The position numbers and the translations under genes were made by a program. From Massilia solisilvae (GTDB taxonomy: Bacteria; Pseudomonadota; Gammaproteobacteria; Burkholderiales; Burkholderiaceae_D), in NCBI RefSeq assembly GCF_024753215.1, contig NZ_JANUGV010000002.1:310001-374000 (forward strand): 64,000 nt of DNA, given 5' to 3'. Below the pieces are notes generated by a model. The model had not been told where the DNA came from, made no database searches, and saw nothing but the letters and a program-made list of their open reading frames with translations. The first letter of the stretch is position 1; the number at the start of each line of letters is the position of its first letter. Below, one piece after another: positions 62,041 to 64,000 of this stretch.

Positions 62041-63090
62041 ATGAGCAAAGGACTGCGCCTTACCGAAGTGTGGATGCAACGTGCCCTGTGGCTCGTTGCA
62101 TTCGTATTTGCCGCTTTCCTGATCGGCCTGGGCGGCAAGATCGTCGACAACCTGCGCGACGTCGAGCCCGCGCCTGCCGTCGAGCAGTTCATCGACGCCC
62201 AGCAGGCCGCGCGCGCGCAGGGCGAGCTGACCGCCGCCATGAAGGCGCGCGACGAAGCCGGCGCCAGGCTGGAGCAGGCCCAGCAGAAGCATGAAAGCGC
62301 CGTATCGAACACGCAGGCAGCGCGCAAGAGCTTCAACAACTGGGTCGCGACGCGGCAGGCCACCGCCCGGCCCGACCAGGACACAGAGCTCATTAACCGG
62401 ACGCGCTCGCTCGACGCGCTGGAAGGGGCCGAGCGCGATGCGCTGCGCGCGATCCAGGCGGAAGAGCAGAAGATGCTCGATGCCAGGCAGGCGGCCAATC
62501 GGGCGCAGCAACGCCTGGACGAACTCGAAGGACCCGCGCGGGAAGCGGCCGCGAAGGCTGCGCGCATGGTCGAGCTGCGCGTGTTCGGCTTGCGCCTCGC
62601 GCTCACGCTGCCGCTGCTGGTGGTGGCCGGCTGGCTGTTCGCGAAAAAGCGCCAGGGCAGCTACTGGCCGTTTGCCTGGGGCTTCATCTTTTTTGCCCTG
62701 TTCGCGTTCTTCTTTGAACTGGTGCCCTACCTGCCGAGCTATGGCGGCTACGTGCGCTATATCGTCGGCATCGTCGTGACCGTGCTGGTGGGCCGCTATG
62801 CGATCGTCTCGCTGCAGCGCTACCTTGAGCGGCAAAAGGCGGCCGAGGCGCTGCCGGACGTGCAGCGACGCGAAACCTTGCGCTACGACACCGCCATCAG
62901 GCGGCTGGAAAAGAGCGTCTGCCCCGGCTGCGAACGCACGCTCGACCTCAAGGACAAAGCGCTGGATTACTGCCCGCATTGCGGGATTGGCCTGTTTGAC
63001 CATTGCGGGCGCTGCACGACGCGCAAGAGCGCCTTCTCGCGCTTCTGCTTCTCGTGCGGGACGCCCGCCAATACCAGCCTGGCCGACTAA
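62041..63090 (+). CDS. Membrane protein with coiled coil and C-terminal zinc ribbons
   Basis: A 349-residue protein. A membrane helix lies near residues 12-32, followed by a long coiled coil of about 120 residues rich in Ala, Gln, Glu and Arg. Three hydrophobic helices run from about 183 to 262, and a cytoplasmic tail has four CxxC knuckles (CPGC, CPHC, CGRC, CFSC), probably two zinc sites. The ATG follows GGAGG. No family assigned. It may be a membrane sensor or scaffold. Confidence 0.75.
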   Translation: MSKGLRLTEVWMQRALWLVAFVFAAFLIGLGGKIVDNLRDVEPAPAVEQFIDAQQAARAQGELTAAMKARDEAGARLEQAQQKHESAVSNTQAARKSFNNWVATRQATARPDQDTELINRTRSLDALEGAERDALRAIQAEEQKMLDARQAANRAQQRLDELEGPAREAAAKAARMVELRVFGLRLALTLPLLVVAGWLFAKKRQGSYWPFAWGFIFFALFAFFFELVPYLPSYGGYVRYIVGIVVTVLVGRYAIVSLQRYLERQKAAEALPDVQRRETLRYDTAIRRLEKSVCPGCERTLDLKDKALDYCPHCGIGLFDHCGRCTTRKSAFSRFCFSCGTPANTSLAD

Positions 63091-63094
63091 AGCG

Positions 63095-63577
63095 TCAGTC
63101 CTTCAGGTCGTCCGGCACCTTGCCGCCGTTGGCGGCCAGCTTGTTCATCACCTGCTTGTGCAGCCAGATGTTCATGGTGGCCGAATCGCTGGTGTCGCCG
63201 GTGTAGTGCAACTCGGCCGCCAGCTCTTTGCGCGCCTGCAGGCTGCTGTCCAGGCCCAGCAGCTTGAGCAGGTCCACGATCGAGGTGCGCCAGTTCAGCT
63301 GCTGGCCTGACTGCTTTTGCATGTTGTTCAGCACTTGCTCGACATCCACCTGCGGCATGGACGCCGCCTGCGGTTGCTGCACCCCCGCCTGTGGTTGCTG
63401 CGCGCCAGCCTGCGGTTGCTGCGGCTGTTGCGGCTGCTGCGGCGCCCGCTGCTGCGAGACCTGCGCCTGTCCGCTGGCCGAACCCGGCGACGCTGCGCTG
63501 GCGCTGCCCTGTGCCTGGGTCACCGCCGGATGCGATGACGGGAAAATCTTGTGGAAGATATTGCTGAGGATGCCCAT
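63095..63577 (-). CDS. DUF3597 protein
   Basis: A 160-residue protein. It starts MGILSNIFHKIFPSSHPA, has a Gln/Pro/Ala repeat linker (QQPQQPQQPQAGAQQPQAG), and ends in the DUF3597 domain (VDVEQVLNNMQKQSGQQLNWRTSIVDLLKLLGLDSSL...ARKELAAELHY). This family has a LysM-like or DNA-binding-like helical fold of unknown role. It runs in the same direction as the next gene. Confidence 0.88.
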   Translation of the reverse strand: MGILSNIFHKIFPSSHPAVTQAQGSASAASPGSASGQAQVSQQRAPQQPQQPQQPQAGAQQPQAGVQQPQAASMPQVDVEQVLNNMQKQSGQQLNWRTSIVDLLKLLGLDSSLQARKELAAELHYTGDTSDSATMNIWLHKQVMNKLAANGGKVPDDLKD

Positions 63578-63599
63578 GGTTGTTCCTTTGTGTGAGTGA

Positions 63600-64000
63600 T
63601 TACTGGCGCCGCTGCTGCATGCCTTGCGCGATGTGGCCCAGCGCGATGGCCAGCGCCGCGCCGCCGACCGCCTTGACCAGGTTCGGATGCTGCGCGTAGA
63701 AATTGCCCATCGTGTCCACCACGCCCGGATTGTGCTGTTCGGCCTTGGCCGCGATTTCCTGCACCTGTTCGGGCGAGACTTGCGATGCCTGTTCCGGCGT
63801 CACCTGCGGCTGCCCGCCCTGGTGGCCGCCCAGGATGTTGCCAAGCGCGCCACCGCCCACCGACGACAGGATCTGCGGGCCGACGCTGGCCAGGATCTGG
63901 TTGAGCATGCCGGCGCGCTGGTCGGGATTGCTCTGCCCGAACATGTGGCTGACCATTTGCGGGAACGGCGGCGTCTGGTCCGAGCGCAGCGCCTGGGTGA
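63600..64000 (-). CDS. Unknown protein, C-terminal part (cut by right edge)
   Basis: The frame is open to the window edge (LRSDQTPPFPQ precedes the first internal Met), so the N-terminus is missing. The visible 133 residues include MLNQILASVGPQILSSVGGGALGNILGG, a Gln/Pro-rich linker and a C-terminal helix LVKAVGGAALAIALGHIAQGM. It resembles small proteins found next to DUF3597 genes, but I cannot name a family. Confidence 0.6.
   Translation of the reverse strand, partial: TQALRSDQTPPFPQMVSHMFGQSNPDQRAGMLNQILASVGPQILSSVGGGALGNILGGHQGGQPQVTPEQASQVSPEQVQEIAAKAEQHNPGVVDTMGNFYAQHPNLVKAVGGAALAIALGHIAQGMQQRRQ

Overview
The window is GC-rich, tightly packed chromosomal DNA of a betaproteobacterium, most likely an Oxalobacteraceae member (Massilia/Telluria/Duganella type). 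This is judged from gene content and protein style, not from a search. I see no rRNA, tRNA, phage, IS element or CRISPR array. Two families of short intergenic palindromic repeats are scattered through the window.

Layout. 1-9.8 kb: a truncated DUF4337 gene, a PaaK/CapK-like adenylating enzyme, an FAH-family hydrolase, a MarR-EmrB-NodT-EmrA multidrug efflux operon that ends in a uracil-DNA-glycosylase-like protein, and an asparaginase. 9.8-19 kb: pirin, then a coupled galactose operon (galT, an M24-fold protein, galK, a GH2 glycosidase) followed by a glycosyltransferase fused to an FAD oxidoreductase. 19-31 kb: mostly single genes (TraB/GumN, a Gly/Ser-rich lipoprotein, VanZ, a zinc-ribbon protein, DUF1842, SDR, LemA-TPM-TPM, pyrF, sbcB, a cNMP-GGDEF cyclase, a BtuF-like protein, an HPF-like protein). 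Two probable small RNAs lie at 21.9-22.9 kb. 31-43 kb: DUF1345, MFS, an exported methyltransferase, a hydrolase, a ferredoxin reductase, an epimerase-like protein, two GRDP-like (PF07173-type) paralogs, a CHASE histidine kinase and glnS. The second GRDP paralog carries 11 exact 36-bp repeats that encode AWCT units. 43-49 kb: a J-domain gene leading three unknown genes, MFS, a small coiled-coil protein and a CoA-transferase. 49-56 kb: a divergent polyamine-linked locus. Its minus arm holds DUF350, an SPFH-SHOCT protein, DUF4178, a 55-residue peptide and speD. Its plus arm holds a membrane-anchored spermidine-synthase-like protein and a Tat-exported FAD oxidoreductase. 56-64 kb: a KefB-type antiporter, a host-attachment protein, a GH1-RmlD fusion, trpS behind a terminator-like leader, a membrane zinc-ribbon protein, DUF3597, and a gene cut by the right edge.

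The strongest candidates for undescribed biology are the AWCT-repeat protein and its paralog (37-38.8 kb), the polyamine/SPFH locus (49-55.7 kb), the two small-RNA loci, and the palindromic repeat family that supplies the stop codons of five genes.
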